Shown piece after piece: positions 34,645 to 46,390 of a stretch of DNA of 64,000 nucleotides (position 1 is the stretch's first letter; the number at the start of each line of letters is the position of its first letter). The stretch covers positions 19,065,679-19,129,678 of the forward strand of contig NC_084944.1 in the NCBI RefSeq assembly GCF_958298935.1. The letters run 5' to 3'. Origin of the DNA: Phragmites australis. Its lineage: Eukaryota > Streptophyta > Magnoliopsida > Poales > Poaceae. The translations under genes and the position numbers were made by a program. The notes under the pieces were generated by a model that was not told the origin of the DNA, searched no databases, and saw only the letters and a list, made by a program, of their open reading frames with translations.

Positions 34645-35939
34645 CCCATCTTGTGCCGGGGGCCCTCTAGTGCTAGCGTCCTCTGTGCTTTTGGTTTCTC
34701 AGGGGTGACAGTCTTCTTCTGCCCCCATGGAAATCAACTATAGTATATTCTGTTATCAATAGAGGAAAGAAAACGAATCAAGGCTAATGTCTAAAACAAT
34801 GATTGAGTAGCAGGTTGATATTGCAAATGAATTTCTCTCATAACACTACAGCTGGCCCCAGGACTCAGAGTTCCTGCTCCCTAGCTGTTACATAGACATA
34901 TCATCGACTAGGCATGCATCTAAGTTCTTAACTAGTTTCCAAAACCTGAACATAGCTCTCTAGAGATAAAACATCATGGAAGCTCACGGGAGAATGAACT
35001 CAACAGGATTTCCAGGTGCATAGACACACAACAAATGAACACTACCAGTTCATCTCCAGGAGCTACCAAAGCCAACTAAAACCTAGAGAGTAATCAGGCC
35101 GAAACTATTGTATTTAGCATGACATGTCCAATCTTAGATCAATAATTCATCATCGAGTAATATAGTGCTCGCAACCATACTGCTCAGATCGGAAATACAG
35201 TTTATTATATTCTGTTCTCAATTCATCATCGAATAATATAGTGGATTGTTGTAAAAAATGCTATAATAAGTGCATATATATCCATATTCCATAAAAACAA
35301 TAATGACAGGAGCATACCATATGGATATCTTTACACATGACATGGAAACAAAATATAAAAAATATATGAAATTGCTCAAAGATCTGACAGTAGGTATGAA
35401 ACATATACGAAATTGCTCTCAGATTATGTATAACAATTGGCCCCAAGACATTAAATGTCCTGCTCCCTAATTGTTCTGTTGAACTCATCATCAATTGAGC
35501 TATTACCTAAGTTCTCAACTAGCAAACAGAGCCTAGACAAAAATCAAAAGAGTGTTTGGACAGTGCTACTGTGATCAAACAAAAGGGCCCAGAACTGAAC
35601 ATACTTAGCCAAGACAAAATTGACAGTAGCATATATCAAAAACAAAACTAACAGTAGCATCATCACAAGCCTATATTTGAGCCCAATTTCAGTTCAACAA
35701 CATCATAGAGCAATCCTCCAAAAACAACTCAGAATGTATCACCAACACACATGTCCAGAGCAACCACTCAGGCCTAAATGCTATTGTGCTTAGATAATGA
35801 GCTCAATTGTAGTTCAACTACATCATCACAGAGCAATACTCCAAAAACAACTCACAGAAGAGAGCATCATTACAGAAGAGAGCAATACTCGAGAGCATCA
35901 TCACAGAGCATCACTGTCAAGAGTATCATCACAGAAGAG

Positions 35940-36240
35940 GAAAACTCACTGAACGGGGAGGAGGAGGTCGGGGAGGAGGAGGCCGGCACGGAGGAGAGCT
36001 CAGAGACTAGGGAAGAGGTGGTCGGGGAGGAGGAGGCTGGCGCATCAGGGAGGAGGTGGCCGGGGAGGAGAGCTCAGAGATCGGGGAGGAGGAGGCCGGC
36101 GCATCGGGGAGTCGGAGACCGGGGAGGAGGTGGCCGGGGAGGAGGAGGCCAGTGCGGAGGAGAGCTTGGAGTCGGGGAGGCGTGGAGAGGAGAAGATCGG
36201 GGACGGCGATGGCACAGCGGCGGCGAACCCTAGTGCGCGA
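35940..36240. repeat. GA-rich degenerate repeats in the CACTA interior
   Basis: Copies of GGGGAGGAGGAGGCCGG(C/T)GC and shorter variants recur at irregular 25-45 bp spacing. This lies upstream of the TNPA-like gene on its strand and could be its GC-rich leader. Frames across it are glycine/glutamate repeats without family resemblance. Confidence 0.6.
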
Positions 36241-36304
36241 AACAAAAAAACTTAGCCAAAATGAGAGTGCGCACGCGCGGGGAAGAGCTAGGGTATATTT
36301 ACAT

Positions 36305-36535
36305 ATAAGTCATAGGTGACGCGTGATAAATGTCACCCGTCACCTATGAGTATTACCCGTCACTTATTTGAAGTAAAAAGGTGACAGGTGATAAATGTCA
36401 CCCGTCATCTTTTACTAGGTCATAGGTGACGGGTGACCTCACGCGTCACCTTTTACTTCGACTCGGCCACATAAGTCATAGGTGAGGAGTGACGAATGTT
36501 ACCCGTCACCTATGAGTATGACCCATCACATTTTG
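36305..36535. repeat. Internal array of CACTA subterminal-type repeats
   Basis: Motifs such as CATAGGTGACGCGTGA and GTCACCCGTCACCTATGAGT, the same words as at the element ends, are clustered here between the two transposase genes, far from either terminus. No CACTA terminal sequence accompanies them. Confidence 0.75.
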
Positions 36536-36734
36536 ATATTAATATTACAAATTCAAATTTGATATTAATATTACAAATTTAAATTTGACATTAATATTAC
36601 AAATTAAAATAACTTGAGACTTAAAATTCAAATTTGACATTAACATTAACAATTCAAATAACTTAAAAGTCAAATTTGATATTAATATTACAAATGTGAC
36701 ATTAATATTACAAATTTGACATTGAAATTCAAAT

Positions 36735-39700
36735 TCACCGTTTTCGTGCTTTCTTGACATGGATCCCTTCTTTATGGTCGGGGCGGATGTATGGAGTTTC
36801 CTCGATCGGTAAAAGGCGTGGCACGACTGCAGTCGCAAAAGGTAGAATTTCATCGAATTGATTGAAGTTCTCCTCATCAACGACATTTGCAACTCCGATG
36901 AAGCGTCTTTTCCCAGCAAGAACCACATGGCGTTTCTTCTTGGTTGTGTCAGTCACATAAAAGACTTGGTGAACATCTTTAGCGAGTACGAAGGGTTCAG
37001 ATTTGTATCCGACATGCTTGAGATCAATGCTAGTGAACCCATACTTGTCACTAGTGACGCCCTTTGCCCCATGTACCCAACGGCACTGAAACAGGGCTAC
37101 CTTGAATCCCAAGTAGTTCAGCTCCCAGATCTCCTCTATTTGACCGTAGTATATGCCCCTTTGCATGTCGTTGTCATAAGCATCTATACGGACACCACTG
37201 TTCTAGTATATGCTCTTCTCATCTTGGGCAACCGTGTAAAATATGTATCCGTTTATATCGTACCCTTGATATGTCATAATTGTGTATACAGGGCCCGATG
37301 CTAGTTCTTTTATCACAGCACTTGTAGGAGTACTCGATTGTCTGATTCGATCTCGGAACCAAGTCATGAACCTTCGCAAATGTTGCCTCGCAACCCAAGC
37401 TTCAGTCTACCCTGGATTCTCTTCAAGCAGCATTTGTTTGTGCTCATCGACATATGGGCACACTTCGCTCATTTGTTGCACGAGGAAATGAGCTTGGTCG
37501 TAAGCCTTCAGACCAAGAGTTATTGTCATCTTCTCCAGTGTGAGCCTCCCCTCATGGAGAGACTTATGCACGCCAATTGGGTTATTTGGATCAATGTAAT
37601 TAACAGACCACTCTAATGCCTTCTCCGTCGTGTAACCCTGCATGATGCATCCCTCAGGAAAGGCTCGATTCGTTACGTATGACTTGAGAACACCCATATA
37701 TCTCTCGTATGGAAACATGTGATGTAGAACATGGAGCCAAGTAGTATATCTCCTTCACAAGGTGAGTAGTGAGATGTACCATGATATCGAAAAAGGATGG
37801 TAGAAAATACACCTCAAGAATACATAGAGTCTCAACGTGTCTTCTTTCTAGCTCCTCTAGCGAGTCTGGATCAAGCACCTTTTGTTCAATTGCATTGAAG
37901 AAAAAGCACAGGCTCAGGATAGCCTCGTGAACCTTTATTCAGAGGATGTTCCTAATAGCTACCGCAAGCAATGACATCATCACATGGTAATCATGGGACT
38001 TCATCATGGCAAAATTCATTTTCATCTCTTTCATCGAGACAAGTCTTGCAATGTTGGATGAGTAACCGGAGGGAACTTTCACACTGTGCAAGAACTTGCA
38101 GAATTCGTTTTTCTCCTTCCTGGAGAGAGTGAAAGCTGCTGCGGGTAGGTGTTTTCCTTTGTTCATATCTTGTGCATGGAGCTCCGGCCTTAAGCCAATT
38201 TCTTTAAGGTCAGCTCGTGCGTTCTCATGATCCTTTCCTTTTCCTTTCATTTGGAGCAATATATCAATCAGACTCTCACAAATATTCTTCTTTACATGTA
38301 TGTTGTCGATAGAGTGACGAACATCTAATTTTTCCCAATACTCTAGCTTAAAGAGTATTGATTTCTTGTTCCACATTCCTAACTGCTCATCATCCTTAGA
38401 GGATTAATTTCGCTTTGTCATTGACAATATTGATATTCTTAACCTGATTGTGGACATCTTCCCCGCTGAAATGCATTGGAGGTAACGCTTTCTCCCTTGT
38501 GCCATCGAACTACTTATCCATGTTTCGGTATGGGTGCTTCCTGGGAAGGAAACTTCGATGCCGCATGTATACTATTTTCTTTGAGTTGTTCAACCGCAAA
38601 CTGCATGTTCCATCTAAGCAATGGGGGCAAGCTTCACCTTTTCTTTTGCTCTGACCTGACAAGTTACAAAGTGCTGGCAGATCATTGATGGTGACGAACA
38701 ACATGACGTGCAAGGTAAAGTACTCTTGCTTCTACTGATCCCAAACCTCGATACCTTCCGACCAGAGTTTCTTAAGATCATTGACTAAAGGCATGAGGTA
38801 CACATCTATATCATTGCCAGGTTGTTTCGGTCCTGATATCAAGATCGACAACGTAATGTATTTCCGCTTGGTGCAAAGCCAGTGTGGAAGGTTGTAGATC
38901 GACAATACAACAGGTCAGGTGCTATGTGAGGTACTCATGTTACCGAATGGATTCATGCCATCTGTGCTCATAGCAAACCTAATATTTCTCAATTCTTCAG
39001 TGAACCAACCAAATGTGGAATCAACGATTCACCACTGAGCGAAATCTGCCGGGTGCCATATCATTGCGTCATTCTTACGACCCTCCTTATGCCAACGCAC
39101 CAATTGAGCCTCCTTTCTATTGGCAAACAGACGCTTTAGACGGGGAATTACAGGAAAATACCACACCACCTTCCTAGGACCACCTTTACTTTTCTTGCCT
39201 TTGTCCCCGTCACCACCGTCATTTCTACGCTTATATCGATGGGTTCCACACACAGGGCATTGATCCAGCTCTGCATACTCTCCACAAAACAAGATACAAT
39301 TGATACAATCCTACTTACATGCATGTATTTTTTCTATATCCAGTCCTAAAGGACAAATTATCTTCTTCGTGTCGTAGACGCCCTCGGACACCAATTTCCC
39401 CTTCGGTAGCATGTCCCTTAGCAGATCTAGCAATGCTTCAAAACCCTTGTCAGTCCAACCATGGGTTGCCTTCAGCTGTAGAAGCTTTAGATTCCCAAAT
39501 ATCCGCATGTACTTCTCCTTACAGTTGGGATAAAGGGGTGTCTTGGAATCCCGCACAAATTCCTGGAATTTACAAACTCACCATTGTTATACTCATCGTG
39601 CTGCTCGACATCCCGCACCATCTGGTCCATATTCTCTACAAAATCCTCGAGATCATTATAATTCAAACCTAATATGTCCTCATCCCTGAGATCATGATCC

Positions 39701-40038
39701 ATTTCACTGGATGTAAGTCCTTGATCCACACTGTCGGCATGGAGGGTCCAATCTATCTCTCCCTCGTTACGGCCTTCTTTGCCATGTTTGTTCCAACATG
39801 TATAATTCTCTTTAAATCCACGCTTGACCAAGTGTGAATGGATATTGTCTGGTTTTGGGAACTTTTTTTCATTCTTGCAGTCACGACATGGACAATACAT
39901 TGCCGTTTTACCATGATCTTTCAAATCCACCAAGGTAGCACTCATGAAATGCTTCACCTCAGGTACTCCGAACAAGTCTGGGTCTCGAGGTACATCCAAC
40001 TTATGACCGTCATCTACAATTAATGTAAAAATATTCAT
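36735..40038 (-). pseudogene. TNP2/TNPD-like CACTA transposase
   Basis: Domains in order on the minus strand. First a transposase-associated N-terminus (MYCPCRDCKNEKKF, NIHSHLVKRGFKENYTCW). Then Transposase_21 pieces: GFEALLDLLRDMLPKGKLV, ELDQCPVCGTHRYKRRNDGG, WYFPVIPRLKRLFANRKEAQ, LCNLSGQSKRKGEACPHCLD. Then a DUF4218 region (LEELERRHVETLCILEVYFL, ALEWSVNYIDPNNPIGVHKS) and a DUF4216 end (YYGQIEEIWELNYLGFKVAL, VFYVTDTTKKKRHVVLAGKR), with stop at 36735. Introns and many in-frame stops (for example after IEKIHACK and PADFAQW) divide it. Intact relatives cut and insert CACTA elements. Confidence 0.87.
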
Positions 40039-40429
40039 TCTTCATTAACAATGACCTTAAATTCGTGTTTAAGCACGCGATTAAAAATTCCCTACAAACA
40101 CACTAGATCTGTGACATCTTGCGGTACATCGGGCAAATCTAATATCAAATCTAACATAAATACAACTCACTTGTTCTAAGATTTTGGATAAACATGCAAA
40201 AGGGTCGATTACAACTCAAAGCATAATAAATCTACCAATTAGGGTTTAGAGGAGGAGAGGAAAGGGGGAGATGCGAACCTTCAAAGACCTAGCACCAATT
40301 CAAACTTCAAATCAACAAGATATTGGAGAATACTAGAGGAGCCAGTGAAAATCGCCAGCTACTGTGTAGGCAGCACTGTGCAGTAACTATTCGCCCGCAC
40401 AGTGGCTGGCCAGCTCTTAAAACAGAGTT

Positions 40430-40790
40430 GAGTAATAGGTGACGGGTGATAAGGTTACCCGTCACCTATTAAGAGTCATAAGTGACAGGTTGAATTATAA
40501 CCTGTCACTTATAATTGGCCTAGGGAGATCCGTCACCTTTGCCAAGTTATAAGTGACGGGTCATAACATAACCCGTCACTTATTACTGTTGCAGGGTTAC
40601 CCATCACCTATAACCAAGTCATAAGTGACAGGTTTAGTTATTACCTGTCACTTATGTTATTTGTGATGGGTAATATTATAACCTGTCACCTATTATCTGG
40701 TATCAGTGACGGGTCTATAAATGGGCGTGACCCGAGGTGATATAAGTGACAGGTCGCGTAATGATCCGTCACTAAATTGTGTCTCCTATG
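40430..40790. repeat. CACTA subterminal repeats, right
   Basis: At least a dozen copies of ATAAGTGACGGGT / ACCCGTCACTTAT and near variants (several with ACAGGT) in both orientations, matching the left array and the internal cluster. Confidence 0.85.
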
Positions 40791-41349
40791 TCCGTTTTTC
40801 ACGTAGTGAGTATAAAATTACCATATTTGGATACTCTAGGGTTTCCTATATTCTTGAGGCATATCTCTATCTCTGGACGTATGGAAACTACCCACAGATG
40901 CCTAGGATATCTTGCAAATAGGAAAGTTTATCTCCAAGATAATAAGGAAAGACTCTAGGAGTCGTACGATGACCCCCTATATATACAGAGCCAGGAGACC
41001 CTATGGAGGACAAGTTGATACAAGTCCATTGAAGCCATTCAATCATGTAGGAGCTCTGAACCCTCGAGCCTTCTGTAACATAGATCTATATTAGCAACTC
41101 TTCCCAACTACTCATAAGGCAGCCATTTGAATAGGTTTAGATCAATTTAGGCTAACCAATCACTCCCTTTAAACAACCTCGAAGATTAATACAAGACTAA
41201 CAGGATGTATGGCTATTATCCTAAGGGAGGCCTGAGCTTGCATAAAACTTTGTCTGTGTTGTGCGATTTGTCTACTGGAAGCATCCCCTACTCTTTCTAC
41301 AAATTTGTGAGAATAGCGGTTCACCAATCATTAACAGCTGGTGCCATCC

Positions 41350-41862
41350 ATGGGGATCATGAAAAAATGTGTTAAAACTTTTACACATGAAATGCCGTTG
41401 GCTTCACCCAAATCAGCACCAAAGACTGGCTTCTTGGACGAGGGGTTCTACAACAACTTCACCCCCTCCACCAACGACAAGCTGACGATTGAACGAGTGG
41501 ACCTCAACAAAGGTCTAACTGGTGATGACTCCAGCGATGAGGTAAGTCGCTTTATGGCTCAATGCGCCAAGGATTACGACATCGAGTTTCAACCACTCTA
41601 TTGCCAAGACGATCAAGAGAGCGACATTCTCCACAAGTCGGGATCTTCCTCTGCAGCTTCCGAAAATATGGATTACCGAAGTACCAATCCAAAGAATTCG
41701 TCCAACGACAAATCATTGATGGATCTAGAATCCTTTGGTGGATATTATCTCCAAGAAGTCTTCACCATTGGAGATGAGGATGCTGGTCTAGCTGATCATG
41801 ATGACAACGATCTTGCAAACACGTGGGTCCCTACTACTCTGATTGCTGGGGACAACAACTAG
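41350..41862 (+). pseudogene. gag N-terminal part of the second element
   Basis: Starts at ATG 41350, just inside the PBS-like sequence, as expected for the gag leader of such elements. The product is acidic and low-complexity in its middle (LNKGLTGDDSSDEVSRFMAQ, YDIEFQPLYCQDDQESD, SFGGYYLQEVFTIGDEDAGL), typical of the region before the gag domain in Retand-like elements. The frame closes at a TAG (41860-41862), and no Retrotrans_gag core follows. The large N-terminal segment is not present in the first copy only because the window cuts it off. Confidence 0.55.
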
Positions 41863-43109
41863 TTTCCGTTGATGACAACTTCTCAGATCCAAATCCTAAC
41901 AGAGCCCAGGATCTAATGTCTCCTGACCATCAACAGGGAGCTTAGTGATTCAGGTTTATAACAGCGCAAAGGATCCTCCTTCTACAAGAGACATGCATGC
42001 GACCCCCTATAGCAAATCTGACTACCCCTGACGATAAGGGCTAAATTAACTCGATGACTGGTCTAGCTAAGGAAGTTATCATCCATGCCAAAAACTCTCA
42101 TCTATCCATCACCGCGAATAGCTCTAATCAGGGGAAGTCTCACGTTGACCCTTTCCGTGGTGACACAGATTCAGAGAGATGCAATCGTTAGAACGAGATG
42201 GCTTAGGATGATAACCGAGCGCCTAGCCACCATAGGACCTCCATCGTGATCGCGATCACAGTGCCCTGAGAAGCAAATTGGATAATCTGGGGATATGGTT
42301 CCACGACTAGTTCGGAACTAATGTAATAGCGTTGCGCTAGCCCCGAAGTAGTAGGGTCCCTACGTATTAGCTTAATCTAGTCTGTATCATTTGGGTTTAA
42401 GATAATAGGTCTACAATAATTCGTGGAACACCAATTAGCTCTATGAGTCCCATGTGTAAGTACTTAGAGTACCTTCATAATAATAAATATCATATTGCCT
42501 AAAAGTCGCTTGAATACCTTTTCTACCTTATTTGTCTTCTCGTTCGTTATAAAGCCCGACAATGGGGTAAGTCGTCACATGGGTACCTCAGCCCATGCGC
42601 GTACTCAGGGTTTGCAAAAAGCTTTTCCAACACCAAAAGGTAATATGAGTTCTCTATACTTTATTACGTTATTCATTTAGAGTGCCTACATTGGAATCCT
42701 TCCTGGGTAGACAGTCAGGGTTGAACAAGTACTTAGTACTGGAAACCAAAAATGATATAGTGTGTACATGCTGAAAGAAAATTCCAACGAGAAGGGATTG
42801 ATCGTTATGTTGCAACTCTGGGGTTATGAAAAGGTTTCTTATCGCATTCCACGAGTGCTCGGGGGCTATGATGCCTTCTACTCAAGAGAACCTAAGGGAC
42901 CATAATAAGTGCTCTGACTAGTAACTGACACGTCCTAAACTAATCGAAGGGAGAAGCGAGGTAAGGTTACAACAATATGTTGTCGAACGCATCCAGTACC
43001 AAGCACCCGCATCAAATGCAAAACATTTAAGATAGAATTATTAAAGTCTAACAAACCACTGAGTTTTTGTTACAGACCACAAGAATAAAAGTATCAAGGT
43101 GATGACTCA

Positions 43110-44450
43110 AACCCAAATTTCACTACATCTATGTATCCCTTGGCTCGCCCAAGCATCTCCTTTACCTTCTGTAATGCCTCCTCGTCCGTCTCCCTTGGGA
43201 AGTCCTCCTGAAGGACGTTGGTGTCGATATCCTAGTAATGCATCTTCAGTATGGCCAGCACCTGGGTGACTGCCTCTTATGCTTCTTGCTAGGCCTATCT
43301 TGAGATGTGCTTAACACCATCATCTGGAGGCCTTCGTAGGCCTCGACGAGCTTGGTCACCTGAGCAGCTAGTCCGGCGGTGTTGGCGTCACCCATGGGCT
43401 CCACCTGAATACTGACTCCAACGTGTGTCCAGGAATACATCCAGGGTCGTGACAGGCTGTTGCTAGGCAGTGGATATCTGGGCCCCCTCCTGGGCTAGGG
43501 TGTTGCGGGTCAAAAATAGCTCTGCAAGGCATCACATTCAGAGTGAGAAGGTAAAAGAGGCGGCATGTCCAAGATGTTGGGTGCTTACCTTTCAACTGGC
43601 CCTTCAGTTCGGAGTGCATCTTCTCATTCTCAGTGATCTCATGGAAGAGGCGGCGCTCATTCTCGATGACCTCCCTCACGAGGTCAGCTACTCGGGCTAT
43701 AGCCTACTAGGCCTTGCCACGGAATTTGTGCAACCGCGACAGGTACAGCTATAAAATATCAGGTCAGTACATGTTATTTCATCAACTAAATGGTTATCTT
43801 GCAGAAAGACTCTTACCATAAAGAAGGACCTTGGGCACCCTGGATGACCTCCCTCTAAGGTGTATCGCCAGACAGCCTGTAAATCAGGTATGCGATTACC
43901 CAGGGTGACAGAACCTCCACTTCCTTACTCACCTTGGTAAACTCAGCTGCACGCCTCTCGGAGGGCTTGATGTCCATGATCAAAGTGGTCGTGGCTCGTG
44001 GGTTGGTGGTGGTGCTCTGAGCATTCTGCAAAAAGGAATCTAAACCTTGTGCTCGCATGAACATGAGGAGGGCAGCCATGATGATAATCTTACATGTGCC
44101 ATTTCATGCCTCAGAAGAACTTCAATGGGACAAGGATGGAGGTCGACCTCTTGGATGGCTTTTGAGAGTTGCCTCCCTCAATCCCTACTCGGGGTTAGAT
44201 GCCCGTGCACGCGGCATCATGGGATCATTAATCGGCGAGCCGTCGCCCACCAAGAAATCGTCCTCATCCAGCATGTTGCCACCGATGGAAGGCGAGGCCG
44301 GTGACGTAACATCACCATCCCCACTTCCGCTTGGGCCCGTAGTCCTCATGATCAAAACCTCGTATGAACCCTCATCCCGAACATTGGTGTTCTCGGCCTC
44401 CGAGTCGAGCAGCCTATGTCCCGGACGATTATTTAGGTTGTGGGGTAATT
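43110..44450 (-). pseudogene. Antisense Transposase_28-type gene, second copy, partial
   Basis: Minus-strand exons match the C-terminal half of the gene at 2738-5356. One carries a coiled-coil-like stretch, MREVIENERRLFHEITENEK then MHSELKGQLK, and another the tail ILKMHY.DIDTNVLQ with KVKEMLGRAKGYIDV. Three GT-AG introns are visible on the minus strand: 43522-43588, 43749-43816 and 44026-44093 (67, 67 and 68 bp). The first two match intron positions in the other copy. The start of the gene is lost at about 44450. Conserved splice sites in both copies argue that it was once a real spliced transcript. Confidence 0.65.
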
Positions 44451-44459
44451 TATTATTTT

Positions 44460-45466
44460 GACCCTTCCTGCTCAAAATTTTGGACGATTATTTAGGTATT
44501 TAGATTACTTCAAATGAAAACATTGTCAGCTACAAAGTTATACATCTTTTCAAGTGCTATAATTTTCATATAAATGTGTATCCATCCGAGTCCGTATGAC
44601 AAAGTTTGTCTCCAATCCATGCAGTGCTCTGTAAAATAGCCATAACTTTTGTATACGGAGTCCGATTTCAACGTTTGACATCTACTTTCGAAGCTAACGA
44701 GGAGGTGCATCTGAAAATACACATGTTTACACTTGTACCTTTCTTAACCCCAAAAAAGGCTTAGTAGATCCTCGACGAAACCTTTGAAGTTTTTGGTTAA
44801 AAATTTACCTTATCCAATTTACCTGAAATGTTTTGGAGACATAGTGCTACATCTGAAAGGCAGTGCTGAGTAGATGTTTCATCAATCTGAGTTATCAAAC
44901 TCACGATTAAAATCTTTAAAGTTGCAGTTTTCAACTTTGTGACATTGTGTGTGGCTTTTTCAATCATTACCGCTAGTATTACACCAGATCCAATAATTTA
45001 CTATATTGTCCACTGCGTGGTTTTCGTTCAATAGTCTTTAGATGATTATTTAGGTATCTATATAGCTTCAAATAAAAAATTTATCAACTACAGATATCTC
45101 GTTGAGATCTACAATTCTCATACAAAATTTGTCTCCATCTGATTCTATATAAAAAAGTTATGAATTTTGAAGATGGATTGTATTTTATTATCACCGTCGG
45201 TTAATATAACGAACCGACAATGATAATGACTCTATTATCATTGCCGATTCATAACTAGAACCGGTAGAGATAATCAAGTATCACTGCTAGTTCAATTAAA
45301 AAACCGATAGTGATAGTAGACACTATCATGCATTGCTGGTTCATTATATGAACTGGTAGTGATACTTGACTATCACTGTCGGTTTTTACCGTATGAACTA
45401 TTACTGTTGGTTTTTTTTTTTAACCAACAATGAAAAACGGCAGAGATAACTTTTTTTTTAGTAGTG
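44460..45466. mobile_element. CACTA element, one end only
   Basis: The right end reads TTTTAGTAGTG at 45456-45466, that is CACTACTAAAA read inward. Subterminal repeats on the theme TATCACTG.CGGTT and inverses occupy 45180-45440. To the left are two similar blocks starting GA.GATTATTTAGGTAT (44484 and 45041) that run through ACTTCAAAT.AAAA and ATAAATTT/ATGTGT.TCCATC, an internal repeat known from grass CACTA elements. No left terminus or coding region was found, so it is truncated or continues into unrecognised sequence. Confidence 0.65.
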
Positions 45467-45631
45467 TGATCATGTGCGTTTTAATTAGGAGCGCGGCAAA
45501 CACCTTATATAGATAACACTACGATGGAAAGTATTGGACAAATTATATGAAAAAAAAACGTTTAATTTACACCTCATACTACTTTTTGGTCCATAACCTC
45601 TTGCTACATCATTTCTTAGCATGGTGGTAAG

Positions 45632-45633
<2 letters not shown>

Positions 45634-45683
<50 letters not shown>
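45634..45683. repeat. (TA)n microsatellite
   Basis: About 24 TA units in a row, with a TATG end directly beside a MITE-like element. A shorter (TA)n with a G interruption lies at the other side of that element (46068-46090). Confidence 0.95.
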
Positions 45684-45684
<1 letters not shown>

Positions 45685-45687
<3 letters not shown>

Positions 45688-46069
45688 AGGACACCTATTC
45701 TATACTCCTAGGAGTATGTACTCCCACATGCAATATACCACCTAAACAAACACTTTATACTCTTTTATCATTTTTAGTATATTCTAATACTAATTCTAAG
45801 ATACTCCAATATGAGTTGTATGAAAAAAAATTCAATGTTAGCCTTTTATTTTTGCTATATACTCTTTTTTATACATAAAAGAAGTATATACGCAAATTAT
45901 GATAAAAATCATGGAATTTCATAAAAATTTTCGTGGGATTTGTATTGTAGTATCTTATAATTACTAATGAAGTATATTTAAAGTGATAAAGAAGTATAAC
46001 ACACGTGTAAAAGTGGTATATGAGAGGTAGGAGTACATACACCCAGGAGTACATACTAGTTTTCCTATA
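45685..46069. mobile_element. Microsatellite-associated MITE (Micron-like)
   Basis: The left end TATAGGACACCTATTCTATA... and the right end, read inward, TATAGGAAAACTAGTATG... form inverted repeats of about 55 bp that end near ATATACCAC on both sides. The 385-bp interior is AT-rich without coding. Both sides lie in (TA)n. Insertion in TA microsatellites with no ordinary target duplication is the known habit of rice Micron elements. The family assignment is by analogy. Confidence 0.6.
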
Positions 46070-46390
46070 TGTATATATGTATATATATATCTTGCTACAA
46101 TATTTCTTAGCATAGTGGTAATAATCAAGGCTAGGTATATCCCAACATTGAGAATCTGATCCCCAATAAATTTGCAATATTTGCATTGCGCTGCTCGATC
46201 AGCTAGCCATAGATAAAATGATCGATTTGCGAAAGGAGCCGGCGACAATAAACATTGGAAACACAACAGTAAAATTTATCTGTAACACAGCAACGTTTCA
46301 TGCTACCCTCTGTATTAGCTAGCTACCTTCGTTTGTAACATGAGGGTATATAACCAAGGCTAGGTAGTACCCAACAAGGAAGTGGCCAAT

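Larger units (their letters stand above)
33082..40808 (-). mobile_element. CACTA (En/Spm) element with both ends and AGT target duplication
   Basis: The left end is CACTATGTGAAAAACAGACA (33082) and the right end, read inward from 40808, CACTACGTGAAAAACGGACA. The flanks are AGT (33079-33081) and AGT (40809-40811). Length is 7727 bp. Genes run on the minus strand: a TNP2/TNPD-like transposase (40038-36735), then a TNPA-like Ptta protein (34644-33900). Dense subterminal repeats of the word RTAAGTGACGGGT and its inverse fill 33100-33540 and 40430-40790. All genes have stops, so it is intact in outline but probably not autonomous. Confidence 0.92.
33064..41336 (+). repeat. 5'-truncated LTR of the second gag-protease element, split by a CACTA insertion
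   Basis: Bases 33064-33081 and 40809-41336 together align with 6062-6620. The left part ends in GATGATGGGTAGT, the right begins AGTATAAAATTACCATA, and the other LTR has GATGATGGGTAGTATAAAA without a break. The LTR ends TTAACA at 41336, followed by GC and TGGTGCCATCCATGGGGA, a primer-binding-site-like sequence. The first 240 or so bases of the LTR are missing at the LINE junction. Confidence 0.82.
41337..44450 (+). mobile_element. Interior of the second gag-protease LTR element, partial
   Basis: A PBS-like TGGTGCCATCCATGGGGA at 41339-41356 follows the LTR. The gag start (41350-41862) is readable. The gag core and protease seen in the first copy are missing: by about 42280 the sequence already aligns with post-protease sequence at 1866 of the first copy. 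The antisense Transposase_28 gene follows, cut near 44450 where CACTA-type sequence begins. Confidence 0.72.

Noticed and set aside
36305..36535. Regular spaced repeats resembling a CRISPR array
   Set aside because: The units are CACTA subterminal motifs in both orientations with irregular spacing in a plant transposon.
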